From contig NZ_SJSO01000002.1 in assembly GCF_004331735.1 (NCBI RefSeq), positions 1 to 64,000 of the forward strand: a DNA stretch of 64,000 nucleotides, read 5' to 3'. This document shows positions 36,201 through 44,683 of this stretch, piece after piece (position 1 is the first letter of the stretch; each line of letters opens with the position of its first letter). Position numbers and translations under genes: made by a program. The notes under the pieces were generated by a model, which had not been told where the DNA came from, ran no database searches, and saw only the letters and a list, made by a program, of their open reading frames with translations. Source of the stretch: Pedobacter psychrodurus (GTDB lineage Bacteria; Bacteroidota; Bacteroidia; Sphingobacteriales; Sphingobacteriaceae).

Positions 36201-36375
36201 TTATAACCTGAAAAAGGCACTGAACATGAAAATACAAAACTTCAGGGTATTCGTACAAGGGAGTAACCTGTTTACCATCAAGAGCAAGTCCTTTACCGGT
36301 ACCGATCCGGAAATTCCTAATTATGGATTTCCTGTGCCTGTTGTTGGAACCATTGGTGTTAATATCACATTGTAA
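33295..36375 (+). CDS. SusC-like TonB-dependent receptor (fructan PUL)
   Basis: A 1026-residue outer-membrane channel with signal peptide MRKIFLTWLFACMATGLAFGQ. It has the N-terminal CarboxypepD_reg-like domain (ISGVVTDNESVPLEAVTVAIVG), TonB-box region (LNEVVVTGYQKERKKDITGAVNVVD), plug (PLYVIDGVPTK, SIQVLKDASSATIYGSRAANGVIIITT) and barrel. It starts 32 bases after the kinase gene and is followed 18 bases later by susD. It would import fructo-oligosaccharides with the SusD partner. It is clearly divergent from the PUL 1 SusC, so the two are not a recent duplication. Confidence 0.95.
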   Translation: MRKIFLTWLFACMATGLAFGQTRLISGVVTDNESVPLEAVTVAIVGTQKTVTTDAKGSFKIEASTGQLLRFIYIGAEPLTIPITTESANLKVKLDIAINNLNEVVVTGYQKERKKDITGAVNVVDVSKIRDIPSGNAVKSLQGRVPGVLITTDGSPTGQATVRIRGIGTLGNNDPLYVIDGVPTKNGLEQLNQNDIESIQVLKDASSATIYGSRAANGVIIITTKKAKKGYSKIDFNASTSIQNYATKLKTLNAEERGRAYWQAAVNDKANPNNNQIYQYDWNNNFNNPVLNRVIFPEYIDAAKTMKAADTYWFDEIAQNSIIQSYDAALSNGGEKGNSLFSVGYYDNKGIVKGSRSQKYTARFNSDYNYLDNKLKIGENFSASYIKNAQIPASDILFASLVQQPVVPVYTVNGGWGGPAAGMTDRQNPVRLIEDNKQNTYNFYRFFGNAYADYQIIPGLNFRTNFGVDYNGSYQRLLKKSYVSGFLADPANQVSNSQTYQGNIIWQNTLNYKLTRDKHNLEILAGQEYIKNISQEFSASRQGLAIENIDYAYLNAGTTNTLNGGSGAGNRLLSYFGKVNYSYNDRYIASVTLRRDGSSRFGKENRYGTFPAFSLGWRMSEEKFIKDMGLFSDLKLRYGWGRSGNQEIPNNATRSLYSAIYGTDPTWDFDKGTAYDITGAGTGQLPSGFALIQQGNDNLRWESLKESNFGLDFGLWNNKLTGSVDYFIKKTSDILISPAYLAVLGDGGNNYSNGASLQNKGLDAILTYEDKIGEDFNFSLTGNFSLYRNKVTYLPKDVLASYPGNGTDKNVLGRPINSYFGYVADGLFTSQAEVDAYANQPGKGLGRIKYKDINNDGVINDLDRDFIGDNSPKFTYGLNVSLSYKNFDMSFFLQAINVDVVNDFKTYTDFSSLWTGTNWGSRTLDAWSPSNPGSTIPALTLVDRNNEGRFSTYFIENGSYLKLRNLQIGYNLKKALNMKIQNFRVFVQGSNLFTIKSKSFTGTDPEIPNYGFPVPVVGTIGVNITL

Positions 36376-36392
36376 AATTAGCTATAGAAAAA

Positions 36393-38111
36393 ATGAAAAA
36401 ATTAATATATACACTGGTATTCTTCGCTACGCTTTTCTTCTCATGCGAAAAAGCCCTTGACGAACCAGCACAGGGTGTGGTTTCAGGAGATGATTTGAAC
36501 ACTCCGCAGAATATTGATAAAATGGTGATTGCGGCTTATTCAGCGCTTGGAAATGATCACTACACCTCACCATACTCGAGCATGTGGCCGTACGGGAGCG
36601 TGCGCGGGGGAGATACCTATAAGGGAGGCGATGGTCCCGGCGATCTTTCGGAATTCCATCTTTTTGAGACATTTTCGCTCAACAGGCCTGATAATGCACT
36701 TATCGACCAGGTGTGGTTCAGGTTGTATGTTGGTGTCGGTCGGGCTAATGATGCGTTGAGAAGGGTTGATGCCATGTCTGCTACTGATTATCCCAACAAG
36801 GTTCAGCGCCAGGGCGAACTTCGGTTTTTAAGGGGCCACTTTTATTTTCTGCTCAAAATCCTTTTCAAATACGTACCCTTCATCGATCAGAATACGCCAA
36901 AGGCAGACTATCCAACAATTTCAAACAGGGCCTTGAGTAACGATGCGCTTTGGACAAAGATTGCAGATGATTTTAGGGCGGCCGCAACGGCGCTGCCAGT
37001 AGATCAGGCAGATAAAGGCAGGGTAAATAGAAATGCTGCAAAAGCTTATCTCGCCAAAGTACTGTTGTACCAGGCCTATACCCAAAGTGAAAATAATGCG
37101 ATAAGCGGTATTGATGCTTCTAAATTAAATGAAGTGAATACTTTATGTGATGAGATCATCGCATCTGGAAAATTTAACCTGAGTACCGATTTTGCCAACA
37201 ACTTTTTAGCTGCTTTTGATAACAGCGCCGAATCTGTTTTCGCCATCCAGTATTCAAAAGATGACGGTACGCCAAAGGGTAGACTGGATTATGGGCATGC
37301 GCTTAACTATCCGATGAATCAGGAATATGGATGCTGCGGTTTCAATGTGCCCAGCCACGATCTGATCAATGCCTTTAAAACAGGAACCAATGGGTTGCCG
37401 CTTTTCTCGACCTATAATAATAATGATGTTGCCGCTTCCTTAGATTTTCAAAGCAGTTCATTTGATCCACGTCTTGACCACACTGTGGCCAGACCAGGTG
37501 CACCCTTTAAATATAAATCAACATTTCTTTTCCAGCGTTCCTGGTCAAGGGCACCAGCTATATATGATGCATTTGCCAGTATGAAAGAGGCCGTGCTTCC
37601 CGATGATCCTTCTTTTCAGAAAGTTCCGCCCTTCATCGGAAGTTCCAAAAATTGGGAGATCATCCGTTATTCTGATGTCTTGCTCTGGAAGGCGGAAGCC
37701 CTCATAGAGCTTGGAAGGCCATTAGAGGCAGTTACATTAATCAACCAGGTTAGAAACCGCGCGAACTTAAGCCGAAACCTGTTGAAAACTGCTGCGGGTA
37801 GTCCCACTTCAAACTATAACGTGCAGACGTATCAGCCTGGGGTAAATTGCGACTGGACACCCGATTTTGCAAGGCAGGCATTGAGGTTTGAAAGGAGGCT
37901 TGAATTTGCAGCAGAGGGCTATCACTTTTTTGATCTTGTGAGGTGGGGTATTGCCTCCCAGACTATGAATGCCTATTTTACACTTGAAAAATCAAGAGTA
38001 AGCCACCTTTCAGATGCCAGGTTCACTTTAGGAAGAGATGAATATTTTCCAATTCCTTTGAACCAGATCAACTTTAGTGGTGGAGTATACAAGCAGAATA
38101 ACGGATGGTAG
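36393..38111 (+). CDS. SusD-like glycan-binding lipoprotein (fructan PUL)
   Basis: A 572-residue lipoprotein: signal MKKLIYTLVFFATLFFSC with lipidation Cys, then EKALDEPAQG. SusD/RagB motifs are QGELRFLRGHFYFLLKILFKYVPFI, EIIRYSDVLLWKAEALIELG and ALRFERRLEFAAEGYHFFDLVRWG. It is surface exposed and should form the lid of the adjacent SusC. No separate surface glycan-binding lipoprotein (SusE/F-like) is encoded, so this appears to be the only dedicated surface binder in the locus. Confidence 0.95.
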   Translation: MKKLIYTLVFFATLFFSCEKALDEPAQGVVSGDDLNTPQNIDKMVIAAYSALGNDHYTSPYSSMWPYGSVRGGDTYKGGDGPGDLSEFHLFETFSLNRPDNALIDQVWFRLYVGVGRANDALRRVDAMSATDYPNKVQRQGELRFLRGHFYFLLKILFKYVPFIDQNTPKADYPTISNRALSNDALWTKIADDFRAAATALPVDQADKGRVNRNAAKAYLAKVLLYQAYTQSENNAISGIDASKLNEVNTLCDEIIASGKFNLSTDFANNFLAAFDNSAESVFAIQYSKDDGTPKGRLDYGHALNYPMNQEYGCCGFNVPSHDLINAFKTGTNGLPLFSTYNNNDVAASLDFQSSSFDPRLDHTVARPGAPFKYKSTFLFQRSWSRAPAIYDAFASMKEAVLPDDPSFQKVPPFIGSSKNWEIIRYSDVLLWKAEALIELGRPLEAVTLINQVRNRANLSRNLLKTAAGSPTSNYNVQTYQPGVNCDWTPDFARQALRFERRLEFAAEGYHFFDLVRWGIASQTMNAYFTLEKSRVSHLSDARFTLGRDEYFPIPLNQINFSGGVYKQNNGW

Positions 38112-38177
38112 CATTTTAAAGAGGCTGTATCAAAAAAATAAATTTAAGAATTGTTAAAGAATTAAATTTGAGATTTT

Positions 38178-38263
38178 CGTCATTCCCACGCAGGTGGGAA
38201 TCTTAAAGCGTAAAAAAATAAATATTAAGCGCATTACGATGCCCAGTCAAGCTGAGCATGACG
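38178..38263. repeat. Dispersed palindromic repeat between susD and GH32
   Basis: The segment starts CGTCATTCCCACGCAGGTG and ends with the partly mirrored GAGCATGACGA. Bases 38177-38209 are an exact inverted copy of 16203-16235 in PUL 1. It fills much of the 236-base gap upstream of the GH32 gene and could partly uncouple that gene from the susCD transcript. Confidence 0.8.
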
Positions 38264-38347
38264 ACTTTCCGAAATATTATTTTGTTAATCAATCAAGAAA
38301 ATGCTTTTTAATACAGCTTCATTTGCTAAAAATTAAAATAATAAATT

Positions 38348-39880
38348 ATGAAAAACAAATTTATAAAACCGGCGATCTTTCTACTTTGCAGTCTATTTTC
38401 TATTGGCGCAAGTGCTCAATCCACCGAAAGTGAAAAATACAGGCCGGCTTTTCATTTCTCGCCAAAGGCACACTGGATGAACGATCCCAACGGCATGGTA
38501 TATTATAAAGGGGTTTATCATCTTTTCTTCCAGTATCACCCAGGGGGAACAACATGGGGACCTATGCACTGGGGACACGCCGTAACCCGCGATTTATTCA
38601 ACTGGGAGGAAAAGCCCATCGCACTTTATCCGGATAGTCTTGGGATGATTTTCTCTGGAAGTACCGTAATCGATAAAGACAATACTGCAGGATTTGGAAA
38701 GAATGCTATGGTTGCCATATTTACCCATCATAACCAAAAGATCGAGGAGGCAAAGACCGGTTTGCACCAGTACCAGAGTATTGCCTATAGTACAGACGAG
38801 GGAGCGCACTGGACAAAGTATAAAGGAAATCCAGTGCTGCCGAATCCCGGGATTACCGATTTCAGGGATCCTAAGGTGATGTGGTTCGAACAGGGAAAGA
38901 AATGGATCATGACCCTGGCTACAAAGGATAGAATCACTTTCTACTCCTCCCCGAACCTTAAAACCTGGAAACGCGAGAGCGAATTTGGAGCCAACCTGGG
39001 CGCACACGGAGGCGTATGGGAGTGTCCGGATCTGTTTCCACTTAAAAGCAATGGTAAAACAGTTTGGGTGCTTTTGGTCAGCATCAATCCAGGAGGTCCT
39101 AACGGAGGTTCTGCAACGCAGTACTTTACCGGAAGCTTTGACGGGAATAAATTCACGCCAAACGCTACCAAAGAGAAGTGGGTGGATTACGGTACTGATA
39201 ATTATGCAGGGGTTACCTGGTCTAACACTGGTGACCGTAAGATATTCCTTGGATGGATGAACAATTGGCAATATGCCAACCAGGTGCCTACCAAGGCCTG
39301 GCGTGGAGCGATGACAATCGCCAGGGAATTATCGCTTGAAAATGTTGGGAACGACTATTACCTTCGTTCAGTTCCTGTAAAGGAAATAGGCCCACTGTTA
39401 AAATCTGTGTACAACAGAACTAACTTTTCTATCGGTACGGAGCTAAATCTCTCTTCTTATATCAAATCCCTAAACGGAAAGTTCAAACTTGATTTAGGTA
39501 TCGCAAAGTTAGAAAAGGTAGATATTGTACTGGAAAACCGTGATAAAGAGCAGCTCATCATTGGTTATGATGAAAAGAATGACAATTATTTTATTGACAG
39601 GAGGAGCGCTGGCAATACATCTTTCGAAAAGGGATTTGCTAAAAAACACGTTGCTCCAAGGAGTTCAAAATCAAAAAATCTAAAGCTTAGCTTAATTCTC
39701 GATGAAACTTCGGTAGAGCTCTTTTCGGATAATGGACTAACGGTGATGACCGATATTTTTTTTCCACATAGTTACTGGGATACACTGAAGATCCGTACAT
39801 CTTCAGGTGTTAAATTGAGTGATATTTCGGTTTGGGCGATTGATCTGAAAAAATCGGTAGATAACAGGCACAAAAAGTAG
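38348..39880 (+). CDS. Glycoside hydrolase family 32 beta-fructosidase, periplasmic
   Basis: A 510-residue enzyme with signal peptide MKNKFIKPAIFLLCSLFSIGASAQ and no lipobox, so probably periplasmic. GH32 marks are complete: nucleophile Asp46 in WMNDPNG, transition-state stabiliser Asp174 in FRDPK and acid/base Glu225 in ECPD. The N-terminal propeller is followed by the C-terminal beta-sandwich (residues about 365-505; DIVLENRDKEQLIIGYD, SLILDETSVELFSDNG). It would release fructose from inulin- or levan-type oligosaccharides. It is the only glycosidase in this PUL; no surface endo-levanase is encoded, which points to short fructans or inulin-type chains. Confidence 0.95.
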   Translation: MKNKFIKPAIFLLCSLFSIGASAQSTESEKYRPAFHFSPKAHWMNDPNGMVYYKGVYHLFFQYHPGGTTWGPMHWGHAVTRDLFNWEEKPIALYPDSLGMIFSGSTVIDKDNTAGFGKNAMVAIFTHHNQKIEEAKTGLHQYQSIAYSTDEGAHWTKYKGNPVLPNPGITDFRDPKVMWFEQGKKWIMTLATKDRITFYSSPNLKTWKRESEFGANLGAHGGVWECPDLFPLKSNGKTVWVLLVSINPGGPNGGSATQYFTGSFDGNKFTPNATKEKWVDYGTDNYAGVTWSNTGDRKIFLGWMNNWQYANQVPTKAWRGAMTIARELSLENVGNDYYLRSVPVKEIGPLLKSVYNRTNFSIGTELNLSSYIKSLNGKFKLDLGIAKLEKVDIVLENRDKEQLIIGYDEKNDNYFIDRRSAGNTSFEKGFAKKHVAPRSSKSKNLKLSLILDETSVELFSDNGLTVMTDIFFPHSYWDTLKIRTSSGVKLSDISVWAIDLKKSVDNRHKK

Positions 39881-39964
39881 AAAGTTTCCTATTCTCCTAT
39901 CCGTTCAATTCAGGAGGATTGCTTCCCTATTATCACATTCTTCAAAGTTGAATCAATCAATAAG

Positions 39965-39997
39965 AAAGGACAAGTTAAAATGCTTGTCCTTTTTTCT
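39965..39997 (+). terminator. Rho-independent terminator of the fructan operon
   Basis: Stem AAAGGACAAG / CTTGTCCTTT with loop TTAAAATG is followed by a T-rich run. It lies 85 bases after the GH32 stop, a suitable end for the operon. Confidence 0.85.
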
Positions 39998-40201
39998 TTT
40001 CTTTAAACTGAAAATTCCTGACAATGAAGTGGGAATGATAAACGGCACAGATATAATGCAGCCTGTTTGCATAAGTAAAAAAATATATCATTTTAAACAG
40101 GCTCTTAATACTTGTTGTTTGCTAAAAGAGATAAACATTTTGATGGGGGTATAGATTTAGGCCCTCAAATATTAATCTCTTGGTTGTCTCAACGCAACAA
40201 A

Positions 40202-40234
40202 AAAAGGGCTGCAAAATATTTTTGCAGCCCTTTT
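40202..40234. terminator. Bidirectional terminator hairpin
   Basis: The arms AAAAGGGCTGCAAAA and TTTTGCAGCCCTTTT pair perfectly over 15 bases around a TAT loop. A-rich and T-rich flanks make it work on both strands. It directly follows the stop of the GIN-domain gene on the minus strand. Apart from the two terminators, the 370-base gap 39881-40250 holds nothing recognisable. Confidence 0.9.
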
Positions 40235-40250
40235 CAATATTGTTGTTAAC

Positions 40251-40850
40251 TTATTTTGCTAATGAAGCAGTTTGTTCTGTAGCAGTTACTGGTGAGCTCA
40301 TTTGTGTTTTCATTGCGGCAAATCTGTCTAGATTCAATTTTGGTGTGCTTCCCATTACTAAGATATGCTCCCCGGTAGCTCCGCTTAATTTTAAATCGGC
40401 ACGGCCTTCAATTACAGTGTATAAACTTTCTGTATCTGAATCGATTTCTGCAACCGCATTTCCTTTTAAAAATACCTGAAGGTATTTAGTATCCAATTTG
40501 CCAGCAGTTTTTACTAATGCATTTTCAGAAGCCTGTACTCTGTTAATATTTTTTACATAAACTGTAATCTTAGCCGTATTTCTATCTGCCGAACTAATTT
40601 TTAATGCATGTCCATCCTGGATCACTTTTACTTTACCAGTGTTATCATCATTGTAGCTTACAGCTTCTTTTTCTCCTTGGATCAACGTAATTTCTACATT
40701 TCCGCTTACAATAACTTGGCTGATGTTTTTAGGTGCCGACATTTTGATTGGCTGTTTCTCGCCTGCCATTACACTTGTTGAGAAAATAGCAGAACTTAAA
40801 ACGATAGCTGCTAATACTGATTTTGTTAGGGTTTTGATTGAGGTTTTCAT
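40251..40850 (-). CDS. GIN-domain (DUF2807-like) secreted protein
   Basis: Start chosen at ATG 40850, giving signal peptide MKTSIKTLTKSVLAAIVLSSAIFSTSVMAG; the longer frame to 40943 adds non-signal residues. The mature part is a right-handed repeat of short beta-strands (ISQVIVSGNVEITLIQGEKEAVSYNDDN, LKISSADRNTAKITVYVKNINRVQASENALVKTAG, LQVFLKGNAVAEIDSDTE). This is the head-GIN/putative autotransporter adhesin domain common in Bacteroidota. It is shorter than many family members. It is probably periplasmic or surface-bound with unknown function. Confidence 0.8.
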   Translation of the reverse strand: MKTSIKTLTKSVLAAIVLSSAIFSTSVMAGEKQPIKMSAPKNISQVIVSGNVEITLIQGEKEAVSYNDDNTGKVKVIQDGHALKISSADRNTAKITVYVKNINRVQASENALVKTAGKLDTKYLQVFLKGNAVAEIDSDTESLYTVIEGRADLKLSGATGEHILVMGSTPKLNLDRFAAMKTQMSSPVTATEQTASLAK

Positions 40851-41399
40851 AATGCTGTTATTTATATTTTTAATTAATATTTTGTGATTGTTTTGTAGAT
40901 AAGACGCCACTATGGGCGAAACGTTGCAGCAGAAAACACTCAATTATACCAACACAGCTTAATTCTCGACGAACTGGTTTAAAAATCGGGTGAAAAAGAG
41001 TTCATTTTATAGATGAATCTATAACTGTGGCTCAATTTTACAACAGGTATTAACCTTAATGTTCAGGATTATGCCGACACGTTAAGTAGTTTAAAGGCTT
41101 TGAAAGAAATGAGATAAACCATTAATTTGGTTTAACAGCCTGTTGCCATCGCTAAATGGAGGTCATGATGATGAGCCTTCGGTAGAAAGAAGATGCTGGG
41201 GCCGGTTAATCGGCCACCAACTGGTAATACCAATGTTATTAACTTAATCTTTTTTGCCACAGATGTTCATAGATAAACACAGATTTAAATATCGCATCTG
41301 TGTCTATCCGTTTTATCTCCCGAACATCGGGACAAGTAGTGGTTGTTTTTTTGCATACACCTCACTTAACATTCTGCCCATTTTCGATTGCTGTGATGG
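40851..41399. repeat. Intergenic stretch with a CACAGAT-type palindrome
   Basis: This 549-base gap has no gene. At 41277-41303 the arms ACACAGAT and ATCTGTGT flank an AT-rich loop inside text of the form GCCACAGATG ... ACACAGATTT ... ATCTGTGTCTATC, a type of dispersed repeat I have seen in many Bacteroidota genomes. A short palindrome GGCCGGTTAATCGGCC lies near 41198. Promoter signals for the GIN gene should be near 40860-40920. Confidence 0.55.
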
Positions 41400-42149
41400 C
41401 TAAAATTTAATCGATAGTTTTTCAGAGACCAGAACATTGTTTTTGTAGTACTCGAAGAACCAACTTCCACTCTTTTTTAATATTACACCGTTCGCGTTCC
41501 CATTGTTCGAAATATAACAATCCGCTACAGAGGTTTTTAGTAAGGTCATAACAATTTTAGGCGTTGCATCTATCAGTTGGTAGCCATTATTTATAGGCTG
41601 TGCATATAATAGTGCTTCTTGTGGTGCTGCTTCGACAGCGATTGGCTGATTAACCGGTACAGGTGCTGTTTTAGCCGCTGCGTTTGCCGGGGCAGGTGTT
41701 GGGCTGGTAGCCGCCGTTGGGTTGCCTGCGGCATACTTAAAATCGTTAAAGGATGTAAAAGCGTCTTTCAATGCCAAATTGTAAGAAGTCTCATATTCTT
41801 TCTCCCTGCTTTTGCCTGCTTTGCTTTTTATCACTACAGCGCCCTTACAATCTTTAAGTAAAAGGGTAAGATTGGTAACGAACATACTATTGTTTTCTTG
41901 TACTTCTACTACCAGGGCCTTGCATCTATCGGTTGCAATTTCTTCTGGTATTTCCGAATTATCAAAATACACCGTAAAACCCTTCTCCTCAAAAAAAGCC
42001 TTGGTAAGGGTATTTAAGCCATATTGATTAACCTGTTTGAGAAAACTAAATTTCTCGGGCACAATGATGTATTTGTAATTGGTAGCATTAGACTGTGCCT
42101 GTACAGAAAAAGAGATTGCTAAAAAGAGAATAAAAACATATCTTTTCAT
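41400..42149 (-). CDS. Conserved secreted protein of unknown function
   Basis: A 249-residue protein with signal peptide MKRYVFILFLAISFSVQAQ. Residues about 25-140 look like a compact alpha/beta domain (YKYIIVPEKFSFLKQVNQYGLNTLTKAFFEEKGFTVYFD, then CKALVVEVQENNSMFVTNLTLLLKDCKG), reminiscent of small periplasmic proteins conserved in Flavobacteria and Sphingobacteria. An Ala/Pro/Thr-rich linker (about 143-175) joins it to a C-terminal beta-rich part (GVILKKSGSWFFEYYKNNVLVSEKLSIKF). A possible -7 box TAAATTTG on the minus strand lies at 42219-42212. It is monocistronic and the function is not recognised. Confidence 0.75.
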   Translation of the reverse strand: MKRYVFILFLAISFSVQAQSNATNYKYIIVPEKFSFLKQVNQYGLNTLTKAFFEEKGFTVYFDNSEIPEEIATDRCKALVVEVQENNSMFVTNLTLLLKDCKGAVVIKSKAGKSREKEYETSYNLALKDAFTSFNDFKYAAGNPTAATSPTPAPANAAAKTAPVPVNQPIAVEAAPQEALLYAQPINNGYQLIDATPKIVMTLLKTSVADCYISNNGNANGVILKKSGSWFFEYYKNNVLVSEKLSIKF

Positions 42150-42389
42150 AACGATTATAATGGAGTTTGGATAAGATTCCGCCTCAATTTATAGAATGAA
42201 ACGGAGAAAATCAAATTTATCGTTCAGCAACACGTCCACATTAATCAATTACCTCCGGTAGGTAAGCCGCTGGGATGGATCAGAGCTCACTAGGGAAAAA
42301 AAGAACAACTATTTATCATAAAAATATTTCTAAATTTAGAAAAAACCCCTTTTTTTATTCCAAAATTAAAACCAATATAAACCTAACAT

Positions 42390-43661
42390 ATGCTTAACAT
42401 TCAAACCACCAAATTATTCTGGGCAAGCTGCCTGGCATTATTGGTTACCTCTCTTTCCTTCGGCATCCGTGCCGGGATAATGAACCAGCTCGGGATCGAT
42501 TTTCAATTGAGTACCACCCAATTGGGCACCATTACGGCTGCTGCCTTCTGGGGCTTTCCACTGGCTATCGTAGTTGGAGGTTTTGTGGTCGATATGATCG
42601 GCATGAAACGCTTGCTGGTAATGGCCTTTATCTTTCACCTGGCCGGAATTATACTCACTATTTTTGCCCAGGGTTATTGGAGCCTGTTTTTATCTACCCT
42701 GCTGATCGGCATTGCCAACGGCACTGTAGAGGCCGCCTGTAATCCATTGGTAGCCGCTTTATACCCAGAAAACAAAACCACAAGATTAAATCATTTTCAC
42801 TTATGGTTTCCCGGAGGCATTGTGATTGGCACATTGCTGGTTATTCTGTTTGTTCAGCTTGGACTGAGTTGGAAGGTGCAGGTTGCCATGATGATTATTC
42901 CCACTTTAATTTATGGATACCTATTTTCGAAGTTAGATTTTCCGGTTACTGAAAGGGTATCGTCTGGTTACTCCAGTTCAGATATGTATAAAGCAGTATT
43001 TTCCCCATTGTTTATCTTTATGTTCATCTGCATGTTCGGTACTGCTATTACCGAGTTATTTACCGGTCAATGGATAGGTTTACTACTTAAAAATGTAACG
43101 GATAATGCCATTTTATTGCTCACGCTCACTACCGGTATTATGGTAATCGGCCGGGGTTTTGCCGAACCTGTGGTTCACCGTCTAGCTCCTCAGGGCGTAC
43201 TGCTTCTGTCTGCAATATTTGCTGCAACCGGACTTTACATGTTAAGCACCTTTACCGGAAATTCTGTTTTCTTCGCTGCGATCGTTTTCGGTATAGGCGT
43301 TTGTTATTTCTGGCCAACGATGATCGGTTTTGTAGCGGAAAATGTTCCTAAATCCGGAGCACTTGGCCTAAACCTAATGGGAGGTGCAGGGATGTTTGCT
43401 GTTTCTATTTATACGATGTTTATGGGTAGCTTTTACGATAACCTGATTGTTAAACATTTACCTTCTGGAGCCTCGCTTGATGCTTATTTAAAAGCTCCGG
43501 AAAGTTCTGCACCCGCACAGGCGCTTGCCAATGCCAAAAATCTCGCGGGTCCTGAAATTCTGCAGGCTACACTGATTATCCCTGTAATATTGATTGTGGC
43601 TTTCGGCGGGCTGGTTGTATACCTTCGTTCACGAAAAAATAGCAGGGCTATAGCTTTATAA
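42390..43661 (+). CDS. MFS transporter, FucP/NarK-like group
   Basis: A 423-residue inner-membrane protein with about 12 helices. RAGIMNQLGIDFQLSTTQLGTITAAAFWGFPLAIVVGGFVVDMIGMKRLL is a typical first pair of MFS helices with the DxxGxKR loop motif. ANGTVEAACNPLVAALYPENKTTRLNHFHLWFPGGIV recalls the FucP/glucose-galactose branch. No catabolic gene is adjacent, so the substrate is unknown. It ends 144 bases before the converging pepE, with an inverted repeat between. Confidence 0.85.
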   Translation: MLNIQTTKLFWASCLALLVTSLSFGIRAGIMNQLGIDFQLSTTQLGTITAAAFWGFPLAIVVGGFVVDMIGMKRLLVMAFIFHLAGIILTIFAQGYWSLFLSTLLIGIANGTVEAACNPLVAALYPENKTTRLNHFHLWFPGGIVIGTLLVILFVQLGLSWKVQVAMMIIPTLIYGYLFSKLDFPVTERVSSGYSSSDMYKAVFSPLFIFMFICMFGTAITELFTGQWIGLLLKNVTDNAILLLTLTTGIMVIGRGFAEPVVHRLAPQGVLLLSAIFAATGLYMLSTFTGNSVFFAAIVFGIGVCYFWPTMIGFVAENVPKSGALGLNLMGGAGMFAVSIYTMFMGSFYDNLIVKHLPSGASLDAYLKAPESSAPAQALANAKNLAGPEILQATLIIPVILIVAFGGLVVYLRSRKNSRAIAL

Positions 43662-43715
43662 TTAAAATATAATGACTTTATAAACGCTCGCTTTTAACGC
43701 ATGAGAAGCATATTT

Positions 43716-43757
43716 ATCTGCAAGTTTATGATGCTAAATCCATCATAACTTGTAGAT
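43716..43757. terminator. Stem-loop between converging MFS and pepE genes
   Basis: The arms ATCTGCAAGTTTATGATG and CATCATAACTTGTAGAT pair over about 16 bases with one bulge and one G-U pair. It sits between two converging stops and probably ends transcription from either side, though the following T run is weak. Confidence 0.5.
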
Positions 43758-43804
43758 ATTTAGGGTTTACTTTTTGATCACTGTATTGTTTTTCAATCAA
43801 TTAA

Positions 43805-44500
43805 TTACAACAAGGAACTGCCTGGTGATAGCTCGTATGGGGCTTTGCCCACTTCAAAAATCCTTGTAGCCTCACTCCCCTGGGTAGTGATTTTCTCTCC
43901 CAGTATCCTGATCCAATTGCCTTCGCGAAGGCCTACGACCTTGATGTCGTTCTGCGTTAGAAATTCCATGATCCTGGTTTCCCTGGTCTCTCCATTATGT
44001 TTTAATTCCGGATTTGGATCGAGGTAATGTGGATTAAGGTTAAAAGGCACCAGGCCCATGCAATCAAAAGAGGGAGGATATACAATAGGCATATCATTGG
44101 TGGTTTTCATATTCATGCCAGCAATATTACTACCAGCACTACAGCCCAAATAAGCTTTGCCCAGTTTGATGTTTTTACTTAGATGCTTCATCAGTCCTAG
44201 CTCATGGAGTGTTTTTACCAGAAGAAAAGTATTGCCTCCCCCGGTAAAAAAACCTTTGGCGGTATGGATCGCCTCAACGGGGTTGTTAAATTCGTGCAGG
44301 CCTTTAACGCTGATATTTAGCTTTGAGAAAAAATCGCGGGCTTTGGCAGTATATTCTTCATGCGAAATACCTCCAGGTCTTGCAAAAGGGATAAATATAA
44401 TTTCATCTATCCCGGCAAAGAGCGTGATGAGCTCCTCTTTTAGGTATTCCAGATAATTGCCACCAAACAGCGTAGAGGTAGAGGCAAGGATAACATTCAT
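43805..44500 (-). CDS. pepE: Dipeptidase E (alpha-aspartyl dipeptidase), peptidase family S51
   Basis: A 231-residue cytosolic peptidase. The nucleophile Ser121 is in the elbow YLGCSAGSNIAGMNM, as in Salmonella PepE. Other conserved parts are FFTGGGNTFLLVKTL, LNPHYLDPNP (His likely part of the catalytic set) and GLREGNWIRILG. It hydrolyses dipeptides with N-terminal aspartate. Length matches the family and the ATG at 44500 is unambiguous. It appears to be a single-gene unit. Confidence 0.93.
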   Translation of the reverse strand: MNVILASTSTLFGGNYLEYLKEELITLFAGIDEIIFIPFARPGGISHEEYTAKARDFFSKLNISVKGLHEFNNPVEAIHTAKGFFTGGGNTFLLVKTLHELGLMKHLSKNIKLGKAYLGCSAGSNIAGMNMKTTNDMPIVYPPSFDCMGLVPFNLNPHYLDPNPELKHNGETRETRIMEFLTQNDIKVVGLREGNWIRILGEKITTQGSEATRIFEVGKAPYELSPGSSLL

Positions 44501-44683
44501 TTTGTTTTAAGTTGCTTTTGGCAATTATACTGTTTTTCCATTAAAATAATTGTCCTTTGATCCAATAAGGGAATCAGCTGTTTTTCAGACTAATAGTGAA
44601 ATAGAAAAGAGATTAACTTCTTTTAGAAACGTGGGTTGAATTTTTCTTTAGAGCATGTTTTCTTAATGCTTTTACGATAAAAA

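Noticed and set aside
38594..39271. 225-codon minus-strand frame
   Set aside because: It lies wholly antisense to the GH32 gene, which has all catalytic motifs; its sequence has no protein-like pattern.
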